64,000 bases of DNA, from the NCBI GenBank assembly GCA_965178585.1, contig OZ238267.1, positions 1,426,001 to 1,490,000 on the forward strand. The letters are read 5' to 3'. Of this stretch, positions 36,835 to 46,506 are shown piece after piece (the first letter of the stretch is position 1; the number at the start of each line of letters is the position of its first letter). This stretch comes from Marifrigoribacter sp965178585. Its GTDB lineage: Bacteria; Bacteroidota; Bacteroidia; Flavobacteriales; Flavobacteriaceae. A model generated the notes under the pieces. That model ran no database searches and was not told where the DNA came from. It saw only the letters and a list, made by a program, of their open reading frames with translations. The position numbers and the translations under genes are program-made.

Positions 36835-37488
36835 ATGAAAAGAATTTTATTAGCACTTATAATCTTTAGCAGCTTCTCAAGTTTTGCTCAAAAAAAAGCA
36901 TTTAATCAATTTTCAGTAGAAGCTAATTACGGTTTATCTTTACCTGTAACACCCATCCCAGAGGGTAGAAAAGCCGGAGATTTTAATGGATTCACAAATT
37001 TTTCTGTTGGAGCAAGATATATGTTTCTTTCAGAAATTGGAGTGCAAGCTTTATATTCCCACGATAAATTTCAAGATAGCAGAACAAAATCGAATGATTT
37101 AATTTACAATGGCTTTAATATTCAAGCAGTTTCAAATTTAGTTTCACTTTTTAAATTTAAAGGTGATTTTTGGAGTGAGTTTGGTATATTAGCCCATGCT
37201 GGTGGAGGAATTACCTATGCTAATACAGAAGATGTTAATAATGAAAGAGTTGGTACTATTATATTTGGAGCAACTCCTTTATATAGTTTGAGTCAAAAAT
37301 TTGCTTTAAGTTTAGATTTTGCATATAATATTACACTTAAACAACATTTTGGATATGATGGGCAATTGATAGAACCCGATTTTGCTCCTTCCGATGAATT
37401 TGAATCATTCACAGGTGGTTTTTTTAATATTGCTGTAGGATTAAAATATTACATTGGTAATAGAGGTGATCATGCGGATTGGCAATAA
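36835..37488 (+). CDS. Outer-membrane beta-barrel protein
   Basis: A 217-residue exported protein. Signal peptide MKRILLALIIFSSFSSFAQ, then alternating amphipathic strands typical of small (OmpA/OMP_b-brl type) eight-stranded barrels, e.g. FSVEANYGLSLPV, FSVGARYMF, FALSLDFAYNITL and FNIAVGLKYYIGNRG. No peptidoglycan-binding domain. Located between sulfate activation and the polysaccharide locus; role unknown. Confidence 0.82.
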   Translation: MKRILLALIIFSSFSSFAQKKAFNQFSVEANYGLSLPVTPIPEGRKAGDFNGFTNFSVGARYMFLSEIGVQALYSHDKFQDSRTKSNDLIYNGFNIQAVSNLVSLFKFKGDFWSEFGILAHAGGGITYANTEDVNNERVGTIIFGATPLYSLSQKFALSLDFAYNITLKQHFGYDGQLIEPDFAPSDEFESFTGGFFNIAVGLKYYIGNRGDHADWQ

Positions 37489-37585
37489 TTGTTAATTAGA
37501 AATATTATTTCGTAATTTTAAAAATATATAAGGTGATATTTTCTTCTTATGTTAAATAAATCATTTTATCCATAAAAATGAGTTA

Positions 37586-38854
37586 ATGAAATTTATTTTA
37601 AAACATTTTAAATCTGATTTTAGTAAAAATGTTTTAACGTTAATAACTGGAACAACAGTTTCTCAAGCAATACCAGTTGCAATAACTCCCATTTTAACAA
37701 GATTATATTCACCAGATGACTTTGGTGTTTTCGCATTATTTTTAGCAATAGTAGCAATAACAGGTGCAATAGCTAACGCCCAATATGAACAAGCAATAAT
37801 TTTACCAAAAGAAGATAAACAATCATTTAATTTAATAGCTTTAGGAGTGTTTTTTTCAACCACTATAAGTTTACTACTATTAATTATAGTTTTATTTTTT
37901 AATGAAGAACTTGCTTTGTTTTTTGGAAATAAAACAATTGCCCCATATTTATATTTAATTCCTATTTCTACTTTTTTATTGGGAATATATAATTCATTCA
38001 ATTATTTTAACATTAAAAAAAGTGAATTTAAAAACATTGCTAAATCACAGATAATACGTTCAAGTAGTTTGGGATTTTCTCAAATTTTAATTGGCATATT
38101 ATCATATGGACCAATTGGCTTAGTTTTAGGGCAAATTATCTCATATCTATCAGGTAATACCATTCTTTTTAAAACTATAAAAAAGAATTATGAAAAAGGT
38201 TTTATTAATAAAAATCAAATTAGGTCATTAGCAGTTGCTTATAATAAGTTTCCAAAATATTCTTTGCCTTCAGTATTTTTAAATTCTATAAATCTTAATA
38301 TTCTCAATATTTTTATATCGATATTGTTTAATGTAACTACTTTAGGGTTTTTCTCACTAACTCAAAGAATAATTGGTGTTCCATCTAGAATAATTGGAAG
38401 TAGTATAAGTCAGGTTTACTTAAAGCAATCTTCAGATGATATTAATAATAATAAGTCTACCAAAAAAGTGTTTTTAAAAACTTTAAAGAAATTAACAACA
38501 CTTTGTATTCCAATTTTTTTAGTATTATTCTTTATAGTTGAACCTGCTTTTGCATTTGTTTTTGGTGAAGAATGGAGAGTTTCGGGGTATTATGCAAAGA
38601 TATTAATTCCTTTAGCTGCTGTAAGGTTTTTGAGTAGTACTTTGACAGGTACTTTTATTGTTCATCAAAAACAGCAAATTTTACTATATTTTAATATTGT
38701 TTTATTAATTTCTATTATATTTATTTTTGTTATTTCAAAAATTAATAATTTTAAAATTGAGCAGTTTTTACTTTTTTACACACTAATAGTTTCAATAATT
38801 TATTTAACATTATTAGTTATAAATTGGAATGTTTCTAAAAGAAATGTCGTTTAA
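37586..38854 (+). CDS. Wzx-type oligosaccharide flippase
   Basis: A 422-residue integral membrane protein with about 12 helices of the polysaccharide-transporter (MATE/MOP) superfamily: ITGTTVSQAIPVAITPILTR at the start and LYSPDDFGVFALFLAI, both typical of Bacteroidota O-antigen/capsule flippases, and QRIIGVPSRIIGSSISQVYL in the middle. It would turn lipid-linked oligosaccharide to the periplasm. First gene of the locus; the next gene overlaps its end by 11 bases (26 with the alternative start). Very AT-rich, as is usual for such loci. Confidence 0.9.
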   Translation: MKFILKHFKSDFSKNVLTLITGTTVSQAIPVAITPILTRLYSPDDFGVFALFLAIVAITGAIANAQYEQAIILPKEDKQSFNLIALGVFFSTTISLLLLIIVLFFNEELALFFGNKTIAPYLYLIPISTFLLGIYNSFNYFNIKKSEFKNIAKSQIIRSSSLGFSQILIGILSYGPIGLVLGQIISYLSGNTILFKTIKKNYEKGFINKNQIRSLAVAYNKFPKYSLPSVFLNSINLNILNIFISILFNVTTLGFFSLTQRIIGVPSRIIGSSISQVYLKQSSDDINNNKSTKKVFLKTLKKLTTLCIPIFLVLFFIVEPAFAFVFGEEWRVSGYYAKILIPLAAVRFLSSTLTGTFIVHQKQQILLYFNIVLLISIIFIFVISKINNFKIEQFLLFYTLIVSIIYLTLLVINWNVSKRNVV

Positions 38855-40016
38855 AAATATTTATAAATATAGCCCATTTTGGTTCCAGAATATTATGATT
38901 TCTATTTATGGCTATACAATGCATAAACAACGTTTTGGAATTGTCTATAAAAGAACTTTTAAGGGGTTAACAAAAAAAGAATATACAAATTATGAGGAGG
39001 AGGTTTCCAAACAAGAAGAAGAGCTTCAAATATTTTTACGAAAAGTTCTTCAAAAAAGTCAATTTTATAGAAACTTATATAAAGAAATAGATATTTCAAT
39101 TATAAAAAAAATTGAAGACCTAAACATACTTCCAATTGTAAATAAAGAATTACTCAGGAAAAATATAGATAATGTTTATTCAATAACTGAAAAAGATGCT
39201 GTTATTTCTTATACCGGAGGAACTACAGGGAAATCATTAAAAATACTGATAAATAAAAATGATTTCCAAAAGAGGATGGCATACTTAGATGCATTTAAAT
39301 ATAAAAATGGAATTAAAAATCCACTTAAAATTAAAAAAGCAACATTTAGTGGAAGAGACTTATCAATTGGAGTTAAATCTAAAAAGTTTTGGAGAAATAA
39401 TTATTTTTACAATCAAAGACTTTATTCTACGTTTGATTTAACTGTCGATAACCTTCCATATTATATTAAAAATTTAAATGAATATAATCCTGTTGTAATA
39501 TTAAATGATTCACCCAAAAAAGAAAAAATTCTTAATGTTCCAATAAAAGTATATAGCAATTATATTGTAACTCCAAAATCTATATGTATTAGTATTGGAA
39601 ATAATAAAAACAGAAAAAAAATAGCTGAGCTATTTAATTCTAATTTTCCCATATTCATGCATAAATCGGTTGTTAGTTACCCTTCCGTTTCTATAGGTAA
39701 GGGAACAGTCATTATGCCAAATACGGTTCTGGATGCTGATAGTAATATTGGTGAATTTTGTATTATTAATAGTAATGCTACAGTCTCACATAATGTGATA
39801 ATTGAAAACTTTGTACATGTTGCCATAAATGTTGCTATAGCAGGTGGAGTAACAATTGGTGAAGGAGTATTATTAGGAGCTGGTAGTGTGATTTTACCAA
39901 ATATTGAGATAGGAAAATGGGCTATTATTGGAGCAGGATCTATTGTTACAAAAAACGTTCCTGATTATGGAACTGTATATGGCAATCCTGCAAAAATCAT
40001 TAAAAAAAATGAATAA
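38844..40016 (+). CDS. Chimeric protein: N-terminal CapK-type adenylate-forming fragment + C-terminal PglD-type acetyltransferase
   Basis: A 390-residue protein that joins parts of two unrelated enzymes. Residues 1 to about 215 match the first half of CapK/phenylacetate-CoA-ligase-like proteins of polysaccharide loci (IYKYSPFWFQNIMISIYGY; YRNLY; the phosphate loop SYTGGTTGKSLKI at about 125; normal length 430-460). From about residue 216 (near base 39,490) the sequence is PglD-like: LNDSPKKEKILNVPIKVY, ISIGNNKNRKKI, then left-handed beta-helix hexapeptides to GNPAKIIKKN. The catalytic histidine region (ATVSHNVIIENFVHV) is kept, but the GAGGH-type N-terminal UDP-sugar loop of PglD is missing, as is the CapK C-terminal half. 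Best read as an in-frame deletion fusion; activity doubtful. An alternative ATG lies at 38829. Confidence 0.82.
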   Translation: MSFKNIYKYSPFWFQNIMISIYGYTMHKQRFGIVYKRTFKGLTKKEYTNYEEEVSKQEEELQIFLRKVLQKSQFYRNLYKEIDISIIKKIEDLNILPIVNKELLRKNIDNVYSITEKDAVISYTGGTTGKSLKILINKNDFQKRMAYLDAFKYKNGIKNPLKIKKATFSGRDLSIGVKSKKFWRNNYFYNQRLYSTFDLTVDNLPYYIKNLNEYNPVVILNDSPKKEKILNVPIKVYSNYIVTPKSICISIGNNKNRKKIAELFNSNFPIFMHKSVVSYPSVSIGKGTVIMPNTVLDADSNIGEFCIINSNATVSHNVIIENFVHVAINVAIAGGVTIGEGVLLGAGSVILPNIEIGKWAIIGAGSIVTKNVPDYGTVYGNPAKIIKKNE

Positions 40017-41154
40017 TAAGAAACCTAAAATTTTCCTTTCTTCACCCCATATGGGAGGGACAGAAAATGATTATGTGCAAGAAGCATTTGATACCAATTG
40101 GATTGCTCCTTTAGGTCCCAATGTAAGTGAATTTGAATTGTCTATTGAAAATTATTTAGGAAATAATAATTATGTGGCAGCATTAAGTTCTGGGACTGCT
40201 GCTTTACATCTGGCATTAATTCTATTAGGAGTTGGAAGAGGAGATGAAGTAATATGCCAAAGTATGACCTTTTCAGCATCAGCAAATCCAATCGTTTATC
40301 AAGGTGCTATTCCTATTTTCATTGACAGTGAATTAGACACTTGGAATTTATGTCCTATTCACTTAGAAGAAGCTATAAAAGACCGAATTATAAAAAGAAA
40401 AAAACCAAAGGCTATTATTGCTGTGCATCTATACGGGATGCCTTTTAAAGTAGGTAAAATTAAGGAAATTTCAAATAAATATGATATTCCTATCATTGAA
40501 GATAGTGCTGAATCCCTAGGGAGTACCTATAAAAATCATAAATGCGGAACTTTTGGAGACATTTCCATATTATCATTTAATGGAAACAAAATAATTACCA
40601 CTTCTGGAGGAGGTGCATTGGTTTCAAAAAAAGAATCGATAAAAGAAAAAGCTATTTTTTTAGCAACTCAAGCTAGAGATAATACTCCTCATTATCAGCA
40701 TTCAGAAATTGGCTACAACTACCGGTTGAGTAATATTTGTGCAGGAATTGGTAGAGGGCAAATGGAAGTCTTGGATAAACACGTAACTTTAAGAAGACAA
40801 ATGAATCAATTTTATATTGATATATTTAAAGAAACTGAAGGGGTTACAGTATTTAGGGAGCCATCAGATGATTTTAAATCGAATCATTGGTTAAGTTGTA
40901 TAACCGTAGATAAATCTATAGCTGGTTTTACTTCAGAGGATATTAGATTAGAATTTCAAAAAGACAATATAGAATCAAGACCTTTATGGAAACCGATGCA
41001 TTTGCAACCAGTTTTTAAAAACACAAATTATTATGGTGGTTCAGTTTCCGAAGAGCTATTTAAAAATGGAATTTGTTTGCCTTCAGGTTCTAATTTAAGT
41101 AACTCAGAAAAATATAGAATACATAAAGTTTTAATTAAATTTGCTAATAATTAA
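40009..41154 (+). CDS. PglE-type sugar aminotransferase (DegT/DnrJ/EryC1/StrS family)
   Basis: A 381-residue PLP enzyme. Start at the ATG of NNKKPKIFLSSPHMGG, overlapping the previous gene by eight bases. The PLP lysine is in SFNGNKIITTSGGGALV (about residue 193); GTAALHLAL, ED-S-AESLGS and GYNYRLSN are family motifs. Together with PglD- and PglF-like neighbours it fits conversion of UDP-4-keto-sugar to UDP-4-amino-sugar in the N,N'-diacetylbacillosamine route. An upstream in-frame start at 39928 would read into the previous gene and is unlikely. Confidence 0.9.
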   Translation: MNNKKPKIFLSSPHMGGTENDYVQEAFDTNWIAPLGPNVSEFELSIENYLGNNNYVAALSSGTAALHLALILLGVGRGDEVICQSMTFSASANPIVYQGAIPIFIDSELDTWNLCPIHLEEAIKDRIIKRKKPKAIIAVHLYGMPFKVGKIKEISNKYDIPIIEDSAESLGSTYKNHKCGTFGDISILSFNGNKIITTSGGGALVSKKESIKEKAIFLATQARDNTPHYQHSEIGYNYRLSNICAGIGRGQMEVLDKHVTLRRQMNQFYIDIFKETEGVTVFREPSDDFKSNHWLSCITVDKSIAGFTSEDIRLEFQKDNIESRPLWKPMHLQPVFKNTNYYGGSVSEELFKNGICLPSGSNLSNSEKYRIHKVLIKFANN

Positions 41155-41163
41155 ATTAATAAA

Positions 41164-43104
41164 TTGAAAGCACCTGTAAACTATTTTAAAAGTCTTTATG
41201 ATGGTGATAATAGCTTGAAGCTATTAGATCAAAGTTATTTACCTAGGTGGATTGTAGTTTTATTAGATACTTTACTAAGTATTTTTGCATTGTTTTTAGT
41301 TTATTTTATCCTATTAGGAACTCCCATTAATTTTCTTGAAACTATTTCATTGCCTTTGCAAGGTCTTATTTTTCTATCAGTAACTCTTTTTTACTTCTTT
41401 GTATTTAAAACCTATTCCGGAATCATTCGGCATTCAACTTTTATAGATATTTTAAAATTAATTATAGCTACTTTTTCAACAGCTATGACTCTTTTAGTTG
41501 TAAATTTTGGTTTTAATTATTTTAATGATGGAAAATTATTTTTAACGACATCCATATTGCTGTATATGTTAATGTCTTTTACTTTTTTGCTATTATTTAG
41601 AATTGCGGTAAAAGAAAGTTATCATTTTTTAAAAAACACAGCTTCTGGTAGTTTTGCTAAAAATGTGGTTATTATTGGAGTTGATGATAATTCAATTTCT
41701 TTAGGAAAAGCTTTAACTACAGAATCTAACCTGCCATTTAATTTAGTTGGTTTTATTTCGAATACAAAAGAAGTATCCAACATTATAATATTGGGAAAAC
41801 ATGTTTATTCAATAGGAGAAAGTTTATCTAAAACATTGTCTAATCTTTCGCTAGATGGAGTATTAATTATAAGCGAATCATTATCTGGAAAAGAAAAAAA
41901 TAGAATAGTTGAAGATTGCTTAGATAATAATTTGGAAGTTTTTAATGTGCCTTCATTAGAAAAATGGAGTAAAAAAGAAGATATTAAAAACATAATTAAA
42001 CCACTTGAAATTGAAAATTTATTAGAAAGAGAACCTATAAAAATTGATTCCGATTTATTAAGAATTGATTTAGAAAACAAAACCATCCTAGTTACAGGAG
42101 GAGCCGGTTCCATAGGGCAAGAAATTGTAAAACAAGTTGCAGAATTTAATCCAAAATTAATAGTAATTCTCGATCAAGCTGAATCGACTTTATATGAACA
42201 AGAATTATTCTTAAAGCTTAATTATCCTTATCTAAATTTCACTTCTGAGTTAGCAGATATAAGTAATATAGATAGAATGAATTTTGTTTTTTCAAAATAT
42301 AAATTTGATATCCTATACCATGCTGCCGCTTATAAGCATGTGCCCCTAATGGAGAAAAACCCGTATGAAGCTATTAATGTAAATGTTTTAGGGACAAAAA
42401 TAGTTACAGATTTATCAATTAAACATCAACTTAAAAAGTTTGTTCTTATTTCGACAGACAAAGCAGTTAATCCCACTAATATTATGGGAACTTCAAAAAG
42501 AGTTGCCGAAATATATGTACAATCTCTTCAAAATGAAAGTAATGTTCATACACAATTTATCACTACTAGATTTGGAAATGTACTTGGATCAAATGGCTCG
42601 GTGATTCCGTTTTTTAGAAAACAAATATCGCAAGGAGGTCCAGTTACCGTTACGCACAAAGAGATTATTAGATATTTTATGATGATCCCTGAGGCATGTC
42701 AATTAGTATTGCAAGCGGGAACAATGGGAAATGGTGGTGAAATATATATATTTGATATGGGGGAACCTGTTAAAATCTTGGATTTGGCAGAAAAAATGAT
42801 TCGTTTAAGTGGATTTATTCCTTATGAAGATATTTACATTAAAATTTCAGGATTAAGACCTGGAGAAAAATTATATGAAGAATTATTAAATGAAGATGCT
42901 ACAACGCTTCCTACTCATCACCCAAAAATTATGATTGCAAGGGTACCTTCTGAAGAATATGATGTTATATCAAATAAGATTATTAATATGGTAGCTATTG
43001 CAAACAAAGAAAACGAATTAGAGATTGTAAAATTATTAAAAGAAATTGTTCCCGAATATAAAAGTGAAAATTCTCAATATAAATCATTGGATATTAAAAT
43101 TTAA
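41164..43104 (+). CDS. PglF/FlaA1-type membrane nucleotide-sugar 4,6-dehydratase
   Basis: A 646-residue protein with four N-terminal membrane helices (about 28-160), a CoA-binding-like middle domain (VVIIGVDDNSISLGKAL) and a C-terminal extended SDR dehydratase (TILVTGGAGSIGQEIVKQ; HAAAYKHVPLMEKNP; LISTDKAVNPTNIMGTSKR, where Met replaces the usual Tyr as in UDP-GlcNAc C4/C6 dehydratases). It would supply the 4-keto sugar for the PglE-like enzyme. No ATG is available in frame near the N-terminus, so a TTG start at 41164 is taken. Confidence 0.9.
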   Translation: MKAPVNYFKSLYDGDNSLKLLDQSYLPRWIVVLLDTLLSIFALFLVYFILLGTPINFLETISLPLQGLIFLSVTLFYFFVFKTYSGIIRHSTFIDILKLIIATFSTAMTLLVVNFGFNYFNDGKLFLTTSILLYMLMSFTFLLLFRIAVKESYHFLKNTASGSFAKNVVIIGVDDNSISLGKALTTESNLPFNLVGFISNTKEVSNIIILGKHVYSIGESLSKTLSNLSLDGVLIISESLSGKEKNRIVEDCLDNNLEVFNVPSLEKWSKKEDIKNIIKPLEIENLLEREPIKIDSDLLRIDLENKTILVTGGAGSIGQEIVKQVAEFNPKLIVILDQAESTLYEQELFLKLNYPYLNFTSELADISNIDRMNFVFSKYKFDILYHAAAYKHVPLMEKNPYEAINVNVLGTKIVTDLSIKHQLKKFVLISTDKAVNPTNIMGTSKRVAEIYVQSLQNESNVHTQFITTRFGNVLGSNGSVIPFFRKQISQGGPVTVTHKEIIRYFMMIPEACQLVLQAGTMGNGGEIYIFDMGEPVKILDLAEKMIRLSGFIPYEDIYIKISGLRPGEKLYEELLNEDATTLPTHHPKIMIARVPSEEYDVISNKIINMVAIANKENELEIVKLLKEIVPEYKSENSQYKSLDIKI

Positions 43105-43129
43105 AGGAGAAAATAGTTTGTTAGCTATT

Positions 43130-43163
43130 TTTGAATACTAATATTATTATAAATGTATATTTG
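43130..43163 (+). promoter_or_regulatory. Candidate promoter of the wza-wzc pair
   Basis: TTTG at 43130-43133 and TATATTTG at 43156-43163 match the Bacteroidota -33/-7 elements with a 22-base spacer, 20 bases before the wza ATG. This gives export genes a promoter independent of the sugar genes. Confidence 0.55.
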
Positions 43164-43182
43164 TAACACCTATTCCTTTTTA

Positions 43183-43961
43183 ATGAAAAACATTTTACCT
43201 ACATTTTTGCAGTCTAGTAAAATTATTCTATGCCTTATTCTGGTAACTAACTTATTTTCTTGTGCCTCTAAAATGGATATATTATATTTTCAGGATTCTG
43301 AAAATATGAATCTTGAAGAAATTAATAAAACTTTTGAGCCTTTGATAGAAGAGAATGATATATCACTGTTTCTTCTATAAATGAAGTGGTATTAAGGCCT
43401 TTTCTTAAAACACAACAAACCCAAAAGACAAATAATAATAATCCAGGATTAGATGGATATTTGGTAAAAGCTGATGGTACCATAAGTTTTCCTGTCATAG
43501 GGGATATTAAGGTAGATGGATTGACTAGAGATGAAGTTGAAGAAATTTTAAAGACTAAAATTTCAGTTTATGTTAATGATGTTGTTGTTGATGTGCGAAT
43601 AATGAATTTTGAAGTTACCGTAATTGGGGAAGTTAAAAATCCAGGTGTTTTTTCTATAAATGATGAGCGCGTTACATTACCTGAGGCTCTTGCTTTGGCT
43701 GGAGATTTAACTCAAGATGGAAAAAGAAGTACAATAACTGTAATAAGAGAAGAAGATGGAATTAGAAAGGTAAATAAAATTGATTATACCAGTTCAGATT
43801 TTTTTAATAGTGATTTTTATTTTTTAAAGCAAAACGATTTAGTTTACGTAGAACCTTCAACTAAAGGAGTTAAAAAATCAGGGTTTATACCAGATATCCC
43901 AGCCTTACTATCATTATTTACTGTAATATTAAGTACTGTTATTTTGTTAACTGCAAATTAG
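43183..43961 (+). pseudogene. Wza-type polysaccharide export lipoprotein, broken by a frameshift
   Basis: Two open frames together make one Wza-like outer-membrane export protein. The first (43183-43380) has a lipoprotein signal (LVTNLFSCASKMDILYFQDSE) and runs into a stop after EENDISLFLL. The sequence that should follow, ITVSSINEVVLRPFLKTQQTQ, is intact in the other frame from 43362 and continues to 43961 with the SLBB/poly-export domains (GYLVKADGTISFPVIGDIKV; VTVIGEVKNPGVFSI) and a C-terminal helix. A loss of one base (or 1+3n) around 43357-43362 explains it. The second part alone could start at GTG 43386 but would lack the signal. Either a true lesion or a sequencing error; wzc downstream is intact. 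Confidence 0.85.
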
Positions 43962-43972
43962 CTTCTTTAATT

Positions 43973-46366
43973 ATGAATAATCATCAAAACATTTTAGATA
44001 AAAAGGAACTTACTTTACAAGAGGTAATTAGTGATTACACTCGTTATTGGTATTTATTTGTTATAGGAATAGTTTTAGCTCTAGCGATTGCAACCATTAT
44101 ATTGCGATATGCTACTTCTATTTATGAAACTCAAACTACAATTATCATAAAGGATGAAAGAAGTGGAGGAGGGGCTGCTGAACTTGCTGCCTTTTCTGAG
44201 CTCCCATTTTTTGCAAATTCATTTTCCACTAAAAAAATGGAAAGTGAAATAGTTATTATTAAATCTAGGAATATCATCTCAAAAACTATTGAAGCATTAG
44301 ATTTAAATGTAATTTATTATATAGACGGAGCTATTAAAAGTACTGAGTTGTATAGTTACAAGCCTATTAATGTAAAATTTATTAGCACAAATGATAATCA
44401 GGAATTTAAGGCGCCAGATTTATATATTACTGTAAAAGACAGTAATACCTTCGAGTTTTTTTTTAATGAAGATTCAGATCCAAATATTTATAGTTTTGGT
44501 GATCTCATTGAGTTTACTTTTGGAAATATTATAGTTACTCCAAATTTAGAAGATGAAATAATTTTTTCCGAGTATATTGAAAGACCTATTCATGTTGTTC
44601 ATTACTCTGTAGGGTCTATCTCCAGGCTATACCAAAGTAAAATTGAAACGATACATGATGGGAAAAATGGAGATGTTCTGCGTTTACAAATAAAATCGTC
44701 ATTACCATTGAAGGCAGAAGATTTTTTAAATGAATTAGTGTTTCAATACAATCAGGATGCTATAAATGACAAAAATCAAATATCAAGAAAAACTTCTCAG
44801 TTCATAGAATCTAGGTTGGAAATCATTACAAAAGAATTAGATTCTGTAGAGAGTAATAAAGAAATATTTAAAAGTAGTAACCGATTAACTGATATTGAAT
44901 CTGAGTCTAATTTGATGATGGAAAATGCCAGTGAATTTAGTAAAAGACAAGTAGATCTTTCAGCGCAAATTCAGTTAACAAATTCAATGATAGCTTATTT
45001 AGAGAATTCTTCAAGTACTGAATTAATACCTTCAAATATTGGTATAGACGAAAATGAGGTGTCTTTTTCAGTTAACACTTTTAATCAATTAGTATTAGAA
45101 CGAAATAAATTATTGCAAAACTCTACAATTGAAAACCCTGTTATTAAAAATATAGATGGGCAACTGAATCAGTTACATTCATGTATTTTAAAAAGTATAA
45201 AAACTCAAAAAAATAAATTAGAGTTGGTATTAAATGACTTGAATAGAGAAGAAAATAAATTTAATTCAAGATTATCTGAAGTTCCAAAGAAAGAAAAATT
45301 ATTCAGAGGAATTGTTAGACAACAAAATATTAAAGAACAACTTTATTTATTTTTATTAAGACAAAGAGAAGAAACTTCAATTTCATTAGCGGTTACTTCA
45401 CCAAAAGCAAAAATTGTTGACAGATCTTTAAGTTCTATTAATCCAGTATCACCTAAAAAAGCAATTATTTATTTAGTAGCATTCTTATTAGGGCTATTAA
45501 TTCCTTTTATTATTATTTATCTTAAAAATTTATTTGATAACAAAGTAAGTAATCGGAGAGATGTTGAGAAAATAATAGGTGAAATACCAATAATAGGTGA
45601 AATACCAAGGCTACAAAAGAAAGAAAGTCAATTAATCACAAATAATGATAGGTCCATATTAGCAGAATCCTTTAGAATTTTAAGAACTAATTTTCAGTTT
45701 TTATTTATTGGAAAAGGAGATATTAAAAATGAAGCTAAAAATATTTTTGTTACCTCAACCATTCATAGTGAGGGAAAAACGTTTGTAGCTTTTAATTTAG
45801 CTTTAAGTTTGGCTAGTATTAATAAAAAAGTAATTTTAGTAGGTGCAGATATACGAAACCCTCAGTTACATCGATACTTTGCTTCTGGAGATAAAAATCA
45901 AGAAGGATTAACAGATTACATTGTAAAAAGTGATGTTGAATTAGATAGCATTATTAAAAAATCAAATTTTCATTCTAATTTAGATATTTTACTTTCTGGG
46001 ACTATTCCTCCAAACCCTTCAGAACTGTTAATTAATCCTGATTTAGGTAACCTATTTAAAACGCTTAAAGAAAATTACGATTATATAATTGTTGATACTG
46101 CGCCTTCCATGTTAGTTGCTGATACAGTTTTAATTAACAAATACGCAGATTCAACTCTTTATGTTATAAGAGCAGGTTACACCGATAAAAAATTATTAGA
46201 GTTCTTAAATGATTCCGTAAGAGAAGGAAAGTTAAATAATACAGCCGTTATTTTAAACAGTGTGGATAATGCTAATTTTGGTTATGGTAACAAATATGGC
46301 TATACCTACGGACAACGAAAAAAAGGGTATGTAAAAAGCTTTTTTGATTCTATTATAGGAAGTTAA
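43973..46366 (+). CDS. Wzc-type polysaccharide co-polymerase / tyrosine autokinase
   Basis: A 797-residue inner-membrane protein. Wzz-type chain-length domain with helices at about 29-48 and 500-518 around a periplasmic coiled coil, a GNVR-like segment before the second helix, then a BY-kinase domain with Walker A TIHSEGKTFVAFN (about 600), LVGADIRNPQ (Walker A') and DYIIVDTAPS (Walker B, about 705). The tail has a tyrosine cluster (FGYGNKYGYTYGQRK) for autophosphorylation. It works with Wza, 11 bases upstream, whose gene is broken here. Last gene of the locus. Confidence 0.92.
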   Translation: MNNHQNILDKKELTLQEVISDYTRYWYLFVIGIVLALAIATIILRYATSIYETQTTIIIKDERSGGGAAELAAFSELPFFANSFSTKKMESEIVIIKSRNIISKTIEALDLNVIYYIDGAIKSTELYSYKPINVKFISTNDNQEFKAPDLYITVKDSNTFEFFFNEDSDPNIYSFGDLIEFTFGNIIVTPNLEDEIIFSEYIERPIHVVHYSVGSISRLYQSKIETIHDGKNGDVLRLQIKSSLPLKAEDFLNELVFQYNQDAINDKNQISRKTSQFIESRLEIITKELDSVESNKEIFKSSNRLTDIESESNLMMENASEFSKRQVDLSAQIQLTNSMIAYLENSSSTELIPSNIGIDENEVSFSVNTFNQLVLERNKLLQNSTIENPVIKNIDGQLNQLHSCILKSIKTQKNKLELVLNDLNREENKFNSRLSEVPKKEKLFRGIVRQQNIKEQLYLFLLRQREETSISLAVTSPKAKIVDRSLSSINPVSPKKAIIYLVAFLLGLLIPFIIIYLKNLFDNKVSNRRDVEKIIGEIPIIGEIPRLQKKESQLITNNDRSILAESFRILRTNFQFLFIGKGDIKNEAKNIFVTSTIHSEGKTFVAFNLALSLASINKKVILVGADIRNPQLHRYFASGDKNQEGLTDYIVKSDVELDSIIKKSNFHSNLDILLSGTIPPNPSELLINPDLGNLFKTLKENYDYIIVDTAPSMLVADTVLINKYADSTLYVIRAGYTDKKLLEFLNDSVREGKLNNTAVILNSVDNANFGYGNKYGYTYGQRKKGYVKSFFDSIIGS

Positions 46367-46426
46367 TAGCTATTTTCCGATACAATATTTAACTATCCTT
46401 ATATCTATTAGCGTTAAGGCGTTTGG

Positions 46427-46500
46427 GCAACAAATAGGATACAAAAAACACATAAAAAGAGTAAATAAAGAGTAAATATCAATAAATAGAGCAACAAATA
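46427..46500. repeat. Short direct repeats after wzc
   Basis: GCAACAAATA occurs at 46427-46436 and 46491-46500. Between them GAGTAAATAAA (46459-46469) and GAGTAAATATC (46470-46480) form an 11-base tandem pair. Clusters like this resemble arm-type sites for tyrosine recombinases and the spot marks the change from the polysaccharide locus to accessory DNA, but no integrase gene is present. Confidence 0.4.
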
Positions 46501-46506
46501 TAGCAT

